Source: Mycobacterium sp. | Lineage (GTDB): Bacteria > Actinomycetota > Actinomycetes > Mycobacteriales > Mycobacteriaceae | Direction of reading: 5' to 3' | Assembly: GCA_018500005.2 (NCBI GenBank) | Contig: JAHBAP020000518.1 | Span: 1-8,311, forward strand | Length of the DNA: 8,311 nucleotides | Shown here: positions 1 through 4,869 of the stretch, piece by piece | Layout: each line of letters opens with the position of its first letter | How positions within the stretch are numbered: the first letter of the stretch is position 1 | Program-made: the position numbers and the translations under genes | Notes under the pieces: generated by a model | The model's input: the letters and a program-made list of their open reading frames with translations, nothing else | Told to the model about the DNA's origin: nothing | The model's database searches: none

Positions 1-72
1 CGCCGCCTTGACGATTGCCGACAGTTGGTCAGCGTCGATAGACGTGTCACTTCTGAAGGAGAAGTTGGTCAT
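1..72 (-). CDS. 5' part of an unidentified leftward gene (24 codons, runs off the window)
   Basis: An open frame begins with ATG at 72-70 and stays open to the window edge. Its residues start MTNFSFRSDTSIDADQL. A good Shine-Dalgarno (GGAGG on the minus strand, about 9 nt upstream) supports the start. The stop of the HTH gene upstream lies one base before this ATG (TGAGATG), so the two genes are almost certainly co-transcribed from the operator-controlled leftward promoter. Only 24 residues are visible, too few to name a family. Position in the leftward phage operon behind a Cro-like gene suggests an early phage gene, but that is inference from context only. Confidence 0.6.
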   Translation of the reverse strand, partial: MTNFSFRSDTSIDADQLSAIVKAA

Positions 73-73
73 C

Positions 74-304
74 TCAGGCAGCCTCCCTCTCTGTGGGGGC
101 GGGAGGGGAGCCGGTGGCGCCGATCAGCTCGGGCCAGAACTTGCCGACCGTCTCGATGCCGGGATTGCCGGTGGTGCCGTCGCGCACCTTCCAGAGCGTG
201 GTGAAGGGCACGCCGCTGGCGCGGGCCAACTCCTGCACCTGGGAATACGTCAGGGCCTCAAGGCGGCGGCGCACGTCGGCGGCCGCGGGAATTCTGGTGT
301 CCAT
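74..304 (-). CDS. Small HTH DNA-binding regulator (Cro-like)
   Basis: This 76-aa protein is dominated by one helix-turn-helix domain. Residues about 21-41 (SQVQELARASGVPFTTLWKV) form the two DNA-reading helices and are followed by an NPxIETV segment typical of small phage HTH regulators. There is no second domain; the last 15 residues are Pro/Ala-rich. The chosen start is the ATG at 304, because the mapped -10 box (317-312) would place the transcript start at about 305-304. An in-frame ATG at 340 lies inside the -35 box and cannot be used from this promoter. The gene diverges from the larger HTH gene at 398, with the operators between them. Its own promoter is strong and operator-covered, which fits a Cro-like lytic regulator repressed in the lysogen. 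The roles of the two HTH proteins could be reversed; sequence alone does not decide. Confidence 0.8.
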   Translation of the reverse strand: MDTRIPAAADVRRRLEALTYSQVQELARASGVPFTTLWKVRDGTTGNPGIETVGKFWPELIGATGSPPAPTEREAA

Positions 305-311
305 GCCGCAC

Positions 312-340
312 AGCCTACCGGATGTGGTAGACCTGGTCAA
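312..340 (-). promoter_or_regulatory. Leftward early promoter (PL-like)
   Basis: On the minus strand the -35 box is TTGACC (340-335) and the -10 box is TAGGCT (317-312), separated by exactly 17 bp. Both boxes are overlapped by operator palindromes at 340-351 and 317-328. The predicted start of transcription falls at about 305-304, on the ATG of the HTH gene, so the message should be leaderless or nearly so. The module from 352 to 312 matches the rightward early promoter at 2498-2538 in 31 of 41 positions. Confidence 0.75.
317..328. promoter_or_regulatory. Operator site, leftward promoter, -10 proximal
   Basis: The site reads ACCGGATGTGGT (ACCACATCCGGT on the minus strand), an imperfect dyad of the ACCGNATNCGGT type. 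It runs from the first base of the -10 box into the spacer of the leftward promoter. Its start is 23 bp from the start of the next site. A repressor bound here would block RNA polymerase. It is the most degenerate of the five copies. Confidence 0.65.
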
Positions 341-351
341 CCGTATGCGGT
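340..351. promoter_or_regulatory. Operator site, leftward promoter, -35 proximal
   Basis: The site reads ACCGTATGCGGT, with symmetric ACCG/CGGT arms. Its edge supplies the first T of the minus-strand -35 box. It lies 23 bp from the site at 317 and 47 bp from the site at 387, so the three could be occupied cooperatively. The same arrangement recurs at the early promoter near 2510. Confidence 0.7.
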
Positions 352-386
352 TTGCGGCAACGCGGCAGAAGTGGCCGAGGCTTGCT

Positions 387-398
387 ACCGTATACGGA
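387..398. promoter_or_regulatory. Operator site touching the start codon of the repressor gene
   Basis: The site reads ACCGTATACGGA and contains a perfect 10-bp palindrome, CCGTATACGG, at 388-397. The final A is the first base of the ATG at 398. Binding here would shut off the rightward gene, which fits autoregulation of the repressor. A weak extended -10 (TGC then TACCGT, 383-391) overlaps the site and would put the transcript start at the A of the ATG. No convincing -35 is visible, and only a weak GAGG lies too far upstream to act as a normal ribosome binding site. A leaderless repressor message is therefore plausible. Confidence 0.6.
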
Positions 399-907
399 TG
401 ACCAATACCGACACCAAGGAAGTGCTGTGGGAGAACGTTCGGCGCCTGATGAAGGGCGCTTACGACGCCATGCGGCTAGGTCAGTTCGCTCGCGAGACGG
501 GCATTGGTGCGGCCACCATGACAAGGATTCGCAAGTGCGAAACAAGCGTCGGCGTGGACATCCTGGAGGCCATCGCGGCCCACTTCAAAATCCAGACGTG
601 GCAGTTGCTGGCCCCGCGTCTCGGGGGTGACTTGCACACCGTGACCAATGACCGGCGCGTGTTGCCAATCCTCGATGTGGTGCCGGAGCCTGTCTCGGAC
701 GACGGCATGACAGCGCTTTCCGATGCCGCCGCGGCGTCACCGACGCCCGACAAGAGTGCATCATCCAGGCGTGCCGCGGGCGGTCGCGGCCAAGTGCTGG
801 GTGACAACATGCCGGACTCCACGAGAGCCCCACCCGAAAGACACTCAGACCGTAAGCGGGCTTCTGACCCGCGCCCGGCCGTCAAGAGGATCAAGGGGAG
901 ACAGTGA
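398..907 (+). CDS. XRE-family HTH protein, candidate prophage repressor (CI-like, no peptidase domain)
   Basis: This is a 169-aa protein. Residues about 8-72 form an XRE/Cro-CI type HTH domain: LGQFARETGIGAATMTRIR gives helices 2 and 3, and the VDILEAIAAHFKIQTWQLL segment is the usual closing helices. From about residue 76 to the end the chain is Pro/Ala/Ser/Arg-rich and looks disordered. There is no recognisable S24 (LexA/CI) peptidase domain, unlike lambda CI. The ATG at 398 was chosen because everything upstream in this frame overlaps the promoter and operators, and because the HTH domain follows directly. The gene diverges from the small HTH gene and heads a five-gene rightward operon. 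Its weak, operator-overlapped start region fits an autoregulated repressor. Assigning it as the maintenance repressor rather than the Cro equivalent is inference. Confidence 0.8.
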   Translation: MTNTDTKEVLWENVRRLMKGAYDAMRLGQFARETGIGAATMTRIRKCETSVGVDILEAIAAHFKIQTWQLLAPRLGGDLHTVTNDRRVLPILDVVPEPVSDDGMTALSDAAAASPTPDKSASSRRAAGGRGQVLGDNMPDSTRAPPERHSDRKRASDPRPAVKRIKGRQ

Positions 908-1161
908 TGTCAAAGGCAAAGAGGTCGCCGTTCACGCTGGTGCGGCGGGATATCTCGACAGACACCGTGGAGTGCCTGCAGTCGCTGCTGCAGCAGGCGC
1001 AGGCTGGCGACGTGATAGGCATTGCGTACGTGGCCATGCTGAAGGAGCGCGACTACATCGCCGACAGCACCGGCGAGGCGCACCGAAGCCCCACGTTCAC
1101 GCGCGGCATGTTGCGGGCGCTTGACGACAGGCTCGGACGGCGGGTCCACGAGGGCGCATGA
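907..1161 (+). CDS. Conserved small protein of unknown function, repressor operon
   Basis: This 84-aa protein overlaps the repressor stop by one base (TGATG). The ATG at 907 is preferred over the GTG at 904 because the GGGGAG ribosome binding site at 895-900 is 6 nt from it. The sequence has a DTVECLQSLLQQAQAGDVIGIAYVAML segment (about residues 20-46) and a GEAHRSPTFTRGMLRALDDRL segment near the end. I recall this pattern from small proteins near phage and genomic-island regulators in Burkholderiales, with no assigned function. There is no signal peptide or membrane segment. Translational coupling to the repressor suggests expression in the lysogen. Confidence 0.75.
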   Translation: MSKAKRSPFTLVRRDISTDTVECLQSLLQQAQAGDVIGIAYVAMLKERDYIADSTGEAHRSPTFTRGMLRALDDRLGRRVHEGA

Positions 1162-1237
1162 CCGCCAAGGTCGCGTGACTTCCTCGCGCCAGTCGGTTGA
1201 GCGTGGGCAGAGAATTGCGCCTCTGGAGGGTGTCGGC

Positions 1238-1672
1238 ATGCGATCGCTGAACTGGTCAGAGGCATTCCGCCGGCTGCGCGTTGTTGGCTACGTCATTGCT
1301 GCCGTCGTCACAACAATGGTGGCCGCCGGCAACATGCCAAACACCAAGCCGGCCTATGTCGAGTGCGCCCGCGAGGTCAGGAATCTTGTTCGAACGGCCG
1401 ACAACCCTTTGCCGCAGCCGCTCGATGTGAGCGACGAGCAGTTCTGCACGGCGGTGGCCGAGCGCATGGCGTTCCATCTGACAGTTCCGGCGGCTCAGCT
1501 TGTTGCCTACCCATACGCGCAGGACGCCAAACGTCAAAGCTTGACCGTGGAGCGCATCAAGCATTTCGGCTACGTGGCGGCGATATTCGCCCTCATCGCG
1601 GGCGTGCTGGAGGCTCTGGCGCGCGGTCTTGTGTGGGCCTTGCGAGGGCTGTTTGCTGCCACCACCCAATGA
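1238..1672 (+). CDS. Two-TM membrane protein, repressor operon
   Basis: This 144-aa protein has a hydrophobic segment at about residues 15-31 (VVGYVIAAVVTTMVAAG) and a second at about 111-135 (YVAAIFALIAGVLEALARGLVWAL). Between them is a polar loop of about 80 residues with two cysteines (43 and 70). The positively charged N-terminus (RRLR) suggests a cytoplasmic N-terminus and a periplasmic loop, in which the cysteines could form a disulfide. The start at 1238 has a GGAGGG ribosome binding site at 1225-1230, 7 nt upstream; an in-frame ATG at 1121 overlaps the previous gene and lacks this signal. Its stop overlaps the upstream candidate ATG of the HNH gene (ATGA at 1669). I do not recognise the family. 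Its place behind the repressor makes a superinfection-exclusion or other lysogeny role possible, but this is inference. Confidence 0.75.
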   Translation: MRSLNWSEAFRRLRVVGYVIAAVVTTMVAAGNMPNTKPAYVECAREVRNLVRTADNPLPQPLDVSDEQFCTAVAERMAFHLTVPAAQLVAYPYAQDAKRQSLTVERIKHFGYVAAIFALIAGVLEALARGLVWALRGLFAATTQ

Positions 1673-1695
1673 TTCGCGACCTATGCGGGGTTCGC

Positions 1696-1965
1696 ATGCG
1701 CGCCCTCCTCTGCCTCGCCCTGATCTCCTGCCTGGCCGCGGCCGGCCCGCGCTCTGCAGCTGTGCGCGCCGAGTTCCAGCGCCTCAACCCATGCCCCGCC
1801 AACGGCGCCACGCGCGGAGCATGCCCGGGCTGGGTCGTCGATCACGTCGTGCCGCGGGCGTGCGGCGGGGCCGACGCGCCTGGCAACCTGCAGTGGCAGA
1901 GCGTAGCCGCGGCGCGCGAGAAAGACCGCTGGGAGCGCGAGGTCTGCGGCATGCCGGGGCTGTGA
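1696..1965 (+). CDS. Small exported HNH-type endonuclease
   Basis: This 89-aa protein (from ATG 1696) begins with a signal peptide-like stretch (MRALLCLALISCLAAAGPRSA). A compact HNH domain follows, with VVDHVVP (His50 as the expected catalytic base), a GG turn at 57-58, GNLQW (Asn64) and REKDRWE (Lys76). I recall the pattern NPCPxxGxxRGACPGWVVDHVVP from small exported HNH proteins of proteobacteria. The mature part has four cysteines (33, 43, 56, 84), which suits two disulfides in the periplasm. A second in-frame ATG at 1669 overlaps the previous stop (ATGA) and would add nine residues before the signal sequence. I prefer 1696 because GCGGGG at 1685-1690 is well placed and the signal peptide then starts cleanly. 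The likely activity is metal-dependent DNA cleavage outside the cytoplasm; the target is unknown. Confidence 0.78.
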   Translation: MRALLCLALISCLAAAGPRSAAVRAEFQRLNPCPANGATRGACPGWVVDHVVPRACGGADAPGNLQWQSVAAAREKDRWEREVCGMPGL

Positions 1966-2056
1966 GCGCCGCCCAGACGGACGGCGCGGCGCCCTCCCCT
2001 CTCGCGTAGCACCATGGCGCGCCGCCGGCTTGGCGGCGTCAACGCGAGGAGACAGC
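1966..2056. other. Intergenic stretch with two GC hairpins
   Basis: This 91-nt gap holds GCGCCG (1966-1971) pairing with CGGCGC (1982-1987), and a 7-bp stem CGCCGCC (2020-2026) / GGCGGCG (2032-2038) with a 5-nt loop. Neither is followed by a T run, so they are not convincing terminators. The second hairpin sits just upstream of the GAGGAG ribosome binding site of the next gene and could affect its translation or mRNA stability. Confidence 0.4.
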
Positions 2057-2377
2057 ATGGATGACGAGCAGAGGCCGGCCGCGATCAGCGTGGCGGCGTG
2101 GCGCCGACTCAACGAGGCCGCGCTGCAGGGCGCGCGCGAGCAGATCAGGCTGCTGTACCAGATCGACCTACTGGCTGCGGTGGCTGTTGAGCTTGTAGCT
2201 CAGCTAGGTTCGCAAGACAGAGCTGCTGCGCATGCTGCGCTTGGTCGAGTGCGTGCAGGACTCGCGGCCCGTATGCAGAGGCGGCAGGGGCCGAGCGAGA
2301 CGCCGGGGCAGGAGGATGCGCTGGCGCTCCTGAACGACCTGATCGGCGCTGCAGGACCAGCCGCCACAGACGGTTAA
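2057..2377 (+). CDS. Hypothetical small helical protein, last gene of the repressor operon
   Basis: This 106-aa protein starts at ATG 2057, with GAGGAG at 2046-2051 five bases upstream. It is Ala/Leu/Arg-rich and predicted to be mostly helical (for example LNEAALQGAREQIRLLYQIDLLAAVAVELVAQLG, given here in parts: residues about 18-35 and 36-51). It has no cysteine pair, signal peptide or clear membrane helix; the LLAAVAVELVAQL stretch is moderately hydrophobic but carries a Glu. I do not recognise a family. It is followed 23 nt later by the intrinsic terminator that closes the operon. Confidence 0.65.
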   Translation: MDDEQRPAAISVAAWRRLNEAALQGAREQIRLLYQIDLLAAVAVELVAQLGSQDRAAAHAALGRVRAGLAARMQRRQGPSETPGQEDALALLNDLIGAAGPAATDG

Positions 2378-2400
2378 GCCACCCCATACCTCGCCTCCCA

Positions 2401-2423
2401 AGCCGGCCACGAGCCGGCTTTTT
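2401..2423 (+). terminator. Intrinsic terminator of the repressor operon
   Basis: A 7-bp perfect stem, AGCCGGC (2401-2407) and GCCGGCT (2413-2419), has a 5-nt loop CACGA and is followed by T residues through 2423. It lies 23 nt after the stop at 2377 and separates the repressor operon from the early promoter. Read on the other strand the hairpin has no T run, so it should act rightward only. Confidence 0.85.
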
Positions 2424-2460
2424 CACGCCCGCCCCACCGCGCCCGACCGCCGGGCGTGAA
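2422..2460. repeat. Perfect 10-bp inverted repeat next to the terminator
   Basis: TTCACGCCCG at 2422-2431 is exactly repeated in inverse as CGGGCGTGAA at 2451-2460, with a 19-nt C-rich spacer. It starts inside the T tract of the terminator and ends 38 bp before the early promoter module. It could be a second hairpin or a protein site; the sequence does not say which. Confidence 0.55.
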
Positions 2461-2498
2461 GTGGGTCACGGGTTGGTGGAAATACTAGCACATCACCT

Positions 2499-2510
2499 AC
2501 CGCATTCGGT
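2499..2510. promoter_or_regulatory. Operator site, early promoter, -35 proximal
   Basis: The site reads ACCGCATTCGGT. Its last T is the first base of the TTGACA -35 box. It is identical to the site at 2522-2533 and differs at only two positions from the minus-strand reading of the site at 340-351. A bound repressor would cover the -35 box. Confidence 0.75.
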
Positions 2511-2538
2511 TGACACGCTATACCGCATTCGGTAGAGT
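2510..2538 (+). promoter_or_regulatory. Rightward early promoter (PR-like)
   Basis: A consensus -35 TTGACA (2510-2515) is followed after exactly 17 bp by the -10 TAGAGT (2533-2538), giving a start near 2545 and a leader of about 32 nt before the ATG at 2577. Two identical operators flank and fill the spacer. It lies after the terminator of the upstream operon and has no other gene to drive than the long early operon. Strength and operator cover fit a lytic promoter silenced in the lysogen. Confidence 0.82.
2522..2533. promoter_or_regulatory. Operator site, early promoter, spacer and -10
   Basis: The site reads ACCGCATTCGGT, an exact copy of the site 23 bp upstream. It fills most of the promoter spacer and ends on the first base of the -10 box. 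The 23-bp spacing between site starts is identical to that at the leftward promoter. Confidence 0.75.
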
Positions 2539-2576
2539 CCCCCCCATCGCATCACCACCCAGCGATGGAGGCCGAG

Positions 2577-2870
2577 ATGAACGCAGTACCCCAGGCGCAA
2601 GGCGCCAGATACACGGTCAAGCCGAAAACTGTCTTGACTCTAGGCGCGGGCGCCTACGTTGTTGTGGATGGCGTCGATGGCAGCGAGTGGGGCCTGACGA
2701 TTTGGCGCGACGAGGCCGAGAAATTGGCGGCCTTGTGGAACGCCCACGAGATGCATCGCCAGGACTCTGGGCTTGCCGAGGCGGAGGACGCCTACGACGC
2801 CGACATCGAGCGCCGCACGCTGGGCGCCGAGCAGATCGCCGATGCGCACGACTTCGGGAGCGCCGCATGA
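2577..2870 (+). CDS. Hypothetical phage early protein
   Basis: This 97-aa protein is the first gene behind the early promoter. The ATG at 2577 is preferred because GGAGG at 2567-2571 lies five bases upstream; an in-frame ATG at 2565 would consume that site. The first half looks beta-rich (RYTVKPKTVLTLGAGAYVVV, about residues 11-30), then WGLTIWRDEAEKLAALWNAH and an acidic helical end. It has no signal peptide, TM segment or metal site. I do not recognise it. Its stop overlaps the next start (ATGA). Confidence 0.7.
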   Translation: MNAVPQAQGARYTVKPKTVLTLGAGAYVVVDGVDGSEWGLTIWRDEAEKLAALWNAHEMHRQDSGLAEAEDAYDADIERRTLGAEQIADAHDFGSAA

Positions 2871-3292
2871 GCGCCATCCCCTGCACCGTAGCCGCCGACA
2901 CGCGGCGCTACCTCGACTGGGAGGAGCGGGCCGACCGCCGTGCTGAGCGGATCGAGCAGGCTGAGGCGGCATTTCGGGCCGAGCTGCTGGACTCCCTGGC
3001 GACCGCGCCCGAGCGGATCGTGTCGACACCAGCATTCCGCGCCGAGCGCCCCGATGGGTTGATCTACGAAGAGCGCGTGAGCGCCGCCGACGTGCTGTTT
3101 GACGCGCTGGGCGGTGTTGGCGATGAGCCCAAAACGCACGCCGTGTGCCGCGCCCTGTCTCGCGCCGCCGCAGCCGGCGACACCGATGCCCAGATGGTGC
3201 TGGAGGTGATCGCCACTGAGCACGCCAAGCGCCACGCCAAGGCGTTCGGCGCGCAGATCGATGTCGACGCCGTTGACGACACGGAGGACTGA
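2867..3292 (+). CDS. Hypothetical phage early protein, helical and acidic
   Basis: This 141-aa protein is translationally coupled to the previous gene through ATGA at 2867. A charged helix at about residues 12-46 (WEERADRRAERIEQAEAAF and following) is likely coiled-coil. A middle segment (about 60-75) is followed by a helical region with ALSRAAAAGDTDAQMVLEVI, and the C-terminus is acidic (DVDAVDDTED). No catalytic motif or membrane segment is visible. An open frame extends upstream of 2867, but it overlaps the previous gene out of frame and lacks a supporting start. Function unknown. Confidence 0.72.
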   Translation: MSAIPCTVAADTRRYLDWEERADRRAERIEQAEAAFRAELLDSLATAPERIVSTPAFRAERPDGLIYEERVSAADVLFDALGGVGDEPKTHAVCRALSRAAAAGDTDAQMVLEVIATEHAKRHAKAFGAQIDVDAVDDTED

Positions 3293-3295
3293 GTC

Positions 3296-3643
3296 ATGTA
3301 CGCCGCCACCATTGCACACGAGCAGACCACAGACGGCGCCGAGTTCGCCGCCGTTGTTGGCGCCAGCAAGCTGCCGCCGCCTGTCATCGAGATGCCGATG
3401 ATCACGCTGCACTGGATGCGCAGCGAGTGGGTCGAGGTCCACCACGGTGCCCTGCGCTCGCGCCTGCCGCTGCACTGCCAGGCCAGCGGCCAGAGCTCGC
3501 GCATCTACCCGCAGCACCTGACGCCAACGCAGGCACTCATCGCCTGCCGCGAGGCCAACCCGGGTTGCGACGTGCAGCTGATCACCACCGTGATCCAGCG
3601 CAACCATTGGACGCTGTTCCCGCGGCGTGAGCGGAGGGCCTGA
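3296..3643 (+). CDS. Hypothetical phage early protein
   Basis: This 115-aa protein starts three bases after the previous stop, with GGAGG at 3283-3287, eight bases upstream. It mixes short strands with a helix (LTPTQALIACREANPG, about residues 77-92) and ends with a strand-like stretch QLITTVIQRNHWTLF. It contains three cysteines without zinc-site spacing. No signal peptide or membrane helix is visible. I do not recognise the family. Tight packing and a strong ribosome binding site support it as a real gene. Confidence 0.7.
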   Translation: MYAATIAHEQTTDGAEFAAVVGASKLPPPVIEMPMITLHWMRSEWVEVHHGALRSRLPLHCQASGQSSRIYPQHLTPTQALIACREANPGCDVQLITTVIQRNHWTLFPRRERRA

Positions 3644-3645
3644 CC

Positions 3646-4188
3646 ATGACCAGCAAGCACACACCGGGGCTACCCGTCATTGCCTACACGATCAAAGACA
3701 TCAACGGCGTGGTCCATGCAGTGGAACTGCCGGGCGACGACGGCATGGCGAGCGACGGATGTCTTGGCGACTATTGGGGCGGGAACGCGGCGCTGGTCTA
3801 CGAGAGAGACGCGCTTGCGCTGCTCGACGAAGCCGGCACCGTCGCCCACGAAACTGGCATGACGCCGCGGCAGTTGAGGAAGCGCGGTGACGATGCCGTC
3901 GAACAGGCTGCGTCGATCTCAACCGCGTGCGCTGCGGAAATTGCCAACCTGCGCGCCCAACGAGCGCAGTTGCTGGAGGCGCTGCAGCCGTTCGGCTCAT
4001 TGCCGTCTTTCTACGATCTGCCGGACGACACGATTCTGTTCAGCACTTCCGGTGCTCACATCACGGCCGGCGACGTGAGGGCGGCCCGCGCCGCCGTCGC
4101 TGCAGCTACTGGAGGAGTAGCGAACGCCACCGACGAGTACCAGCATGGCGGCACGCTGCAGTGGCCGAGCGCGGAGGGCGGGCAATGA
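3646..4188 (+). CDS. Hypothetical phage protein with HTPG-type N-terminus and coiled coil
   Basis: This 180-aa protein begins MTSKHTPGLPV. Short N-termini with HTPGPW-like sequence are common in phage accessory proteins of unknown function (my recollection of that group). After a domain of about 70 residues, a helical coiled-coil-like region at about 80-115 (ASISTACAAEIANLRAQRAQ) leads to LLEALQPFG and an Ala-rich helix (AARAAVAAATGG), also a recurring phage layout. The start has GGAGGG a few bases upstream, inside the end of the previous gene. The stop overlaps the next ATG at 4185. No enzymatic motif is visible. Confidence 0.7.
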   Translation: MTSKHTPGLPVIAYTIKDINGVVHAVELPGDDGMASDGCLGDYWGGNAALVYERDALALLDEAGTVAHETGMTPRQLRKRGDDAVEQAASISTACAAEIANLRAQRAQLLEALQPFGSLPSFYDLPDDTILFSTSGAHITAGDVRAARAAVAAATGGVANATDEYQHGGTLQWPSAEGGQ

Positions 4189-4520
4189 CCCGCACCCTCA
4201 TCGCCATCGCCCTTGGCGCCTGCATCGCGCACAGCGCCAAGGCCGCCCCCGCAATCGACGACCAGCAACTGCACCGTCTCGCTGGTGGAGGCATCGCAGC
4301 AGCGGCCGCCGTCTGGACGCAGAGCCCCATGACCGGATTTGCCTGGGGCTGCGGCGCCAACGTCGCCAAGGAGCTGCTGGACGCCGCCGGCATGGGCGTC
4401 GCTGACCACCGCGACCTGATCGCCGGCTGCGTCGGCGCCGCTGTCGGAGCGCAGGGCGGCCGCCTCTCGATCACTCGCACACCGGGCGGCACTCAGGTGC
4501 AGATCCGGATTCGTTTCTGA
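4185..4520 (+). CDS. Exported small protein, possibly YfiM-like
   Basis: This 111-aa protein is coupled to the previous gene by ATGA and has GGAGGG at 4173-4178, six bases upstream. It starts with a clear signal peptide (MTRTLIAIALGACIAHSAKA, cut likely after AKA). The mature part has LHRLAGGGIAAAAAVW, GFAWGCGANVAKELLDAAG and HRDLIAGCVGAAVG. This succession of a His-Gly-rich helix, an AKELxDA helix and a DLIAxxxGA helix resembles the YfiM family of small periplasmic or lipoprotein-like proteins, but the match is from memory and partial. No lipobox was found. The likely location is the periplasm or inner membrane face. Role in the phage unknown. Confidence 0.7.
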   Translation: MTRTLIAIALGACIAHSAKAAPAIDDQQLHRLAGGGIAAAAAVWTQSPMTGFAWGCGANVAKELLDAAGMGVADHRDLIAGCVGAAVGAQGGRLSITRTPGGTQVQIRIRF

Positions 4521-4560
4521 CTCACCAGCCCTCACCAACCCTTACCTACTGGAGTACCAA

Positions 4561-4860
4561 ATGAACCCCAACGTCACCATCACCGCCACCACCGATGACA
4601 ACCTCGCCCACCTGATCGAGCAGGCCGCGGCGGCTCGCGCCAACAAGCCGTGCCTCGTCTGTGGCGGCAGCGTCCCCGAGGTCAAGGTCAGCACGCAAGG
4701 CGTGATCCTCGGAGGTGGCGGGCTGGTTGTGGCCCTTGCTGTGACGTTCGTGGTCTGCGCATTTCGCAACACCCGTGGCCTGCGCACCGAGACGCGTGAC
4801 GCGGCTGCCAACGACCGCATGCGCGCCACCGCTGCCGCTGCTCGTGCCGCCCGCGTCTGA
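4561..4860 (+). CDS. Single-TM protein with CxxC motif
   Basis: This 99-aa protein starts with GGAG at 4551-4554, six bases upstream, after a 40-nt gap. An N-terminal polar part carries a CLVCGG motif (Cys31, Cys34), then one membrane helix at about residues 48-68 (VILGGGGLVVALAVTFVVCAF), then a basic Arg/Ala-rich tail. The tail charge predicts an N-out, C-in topology, which would place the CxxC outside the cytoplasm; the opposite topology with a zinc knuckle inside is also possible. I do not recognise the family. Confidence 0.68.
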   Translation: MNPNVTITATTDDNLAHLIEQAAAARANKPCLVCGGSVPEVKVSTQGVILGGGGLVVALAVTFVVCAFRNTRGLRTETRDAAANDRMRATAAAARAARV

Positions 4861-4869
4861 TCAACGGCG

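Noticed and set aside
8..397. Upstream extension of the repressor frame (first 130 codons)
   Set aside because: It covers the antisense of the small HTH gene and the operator/promoter region; the HTH domain begins right after the ATG at 398.
1158..1178. Six-codon frame (MTAKVA) overlapping the stop at 1161
   Set aside because: Too short and without a signal; the real next gene starts at 1238 with a strong ribosome binding site.
2792..3664. Minus-strand open frame of 290 codons
   Set aside because: It is antisense to the packed rightward early genes with good ribosome binding sites and ATGA junctions; no promoter or start signal supports it.
4331..4342. Possible extra operator half-site (ACCGGATTTGCC)
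   Set aside because: Only the left arm matches the consensus, there is no dyad and no promoter; it lies inside a coding region.
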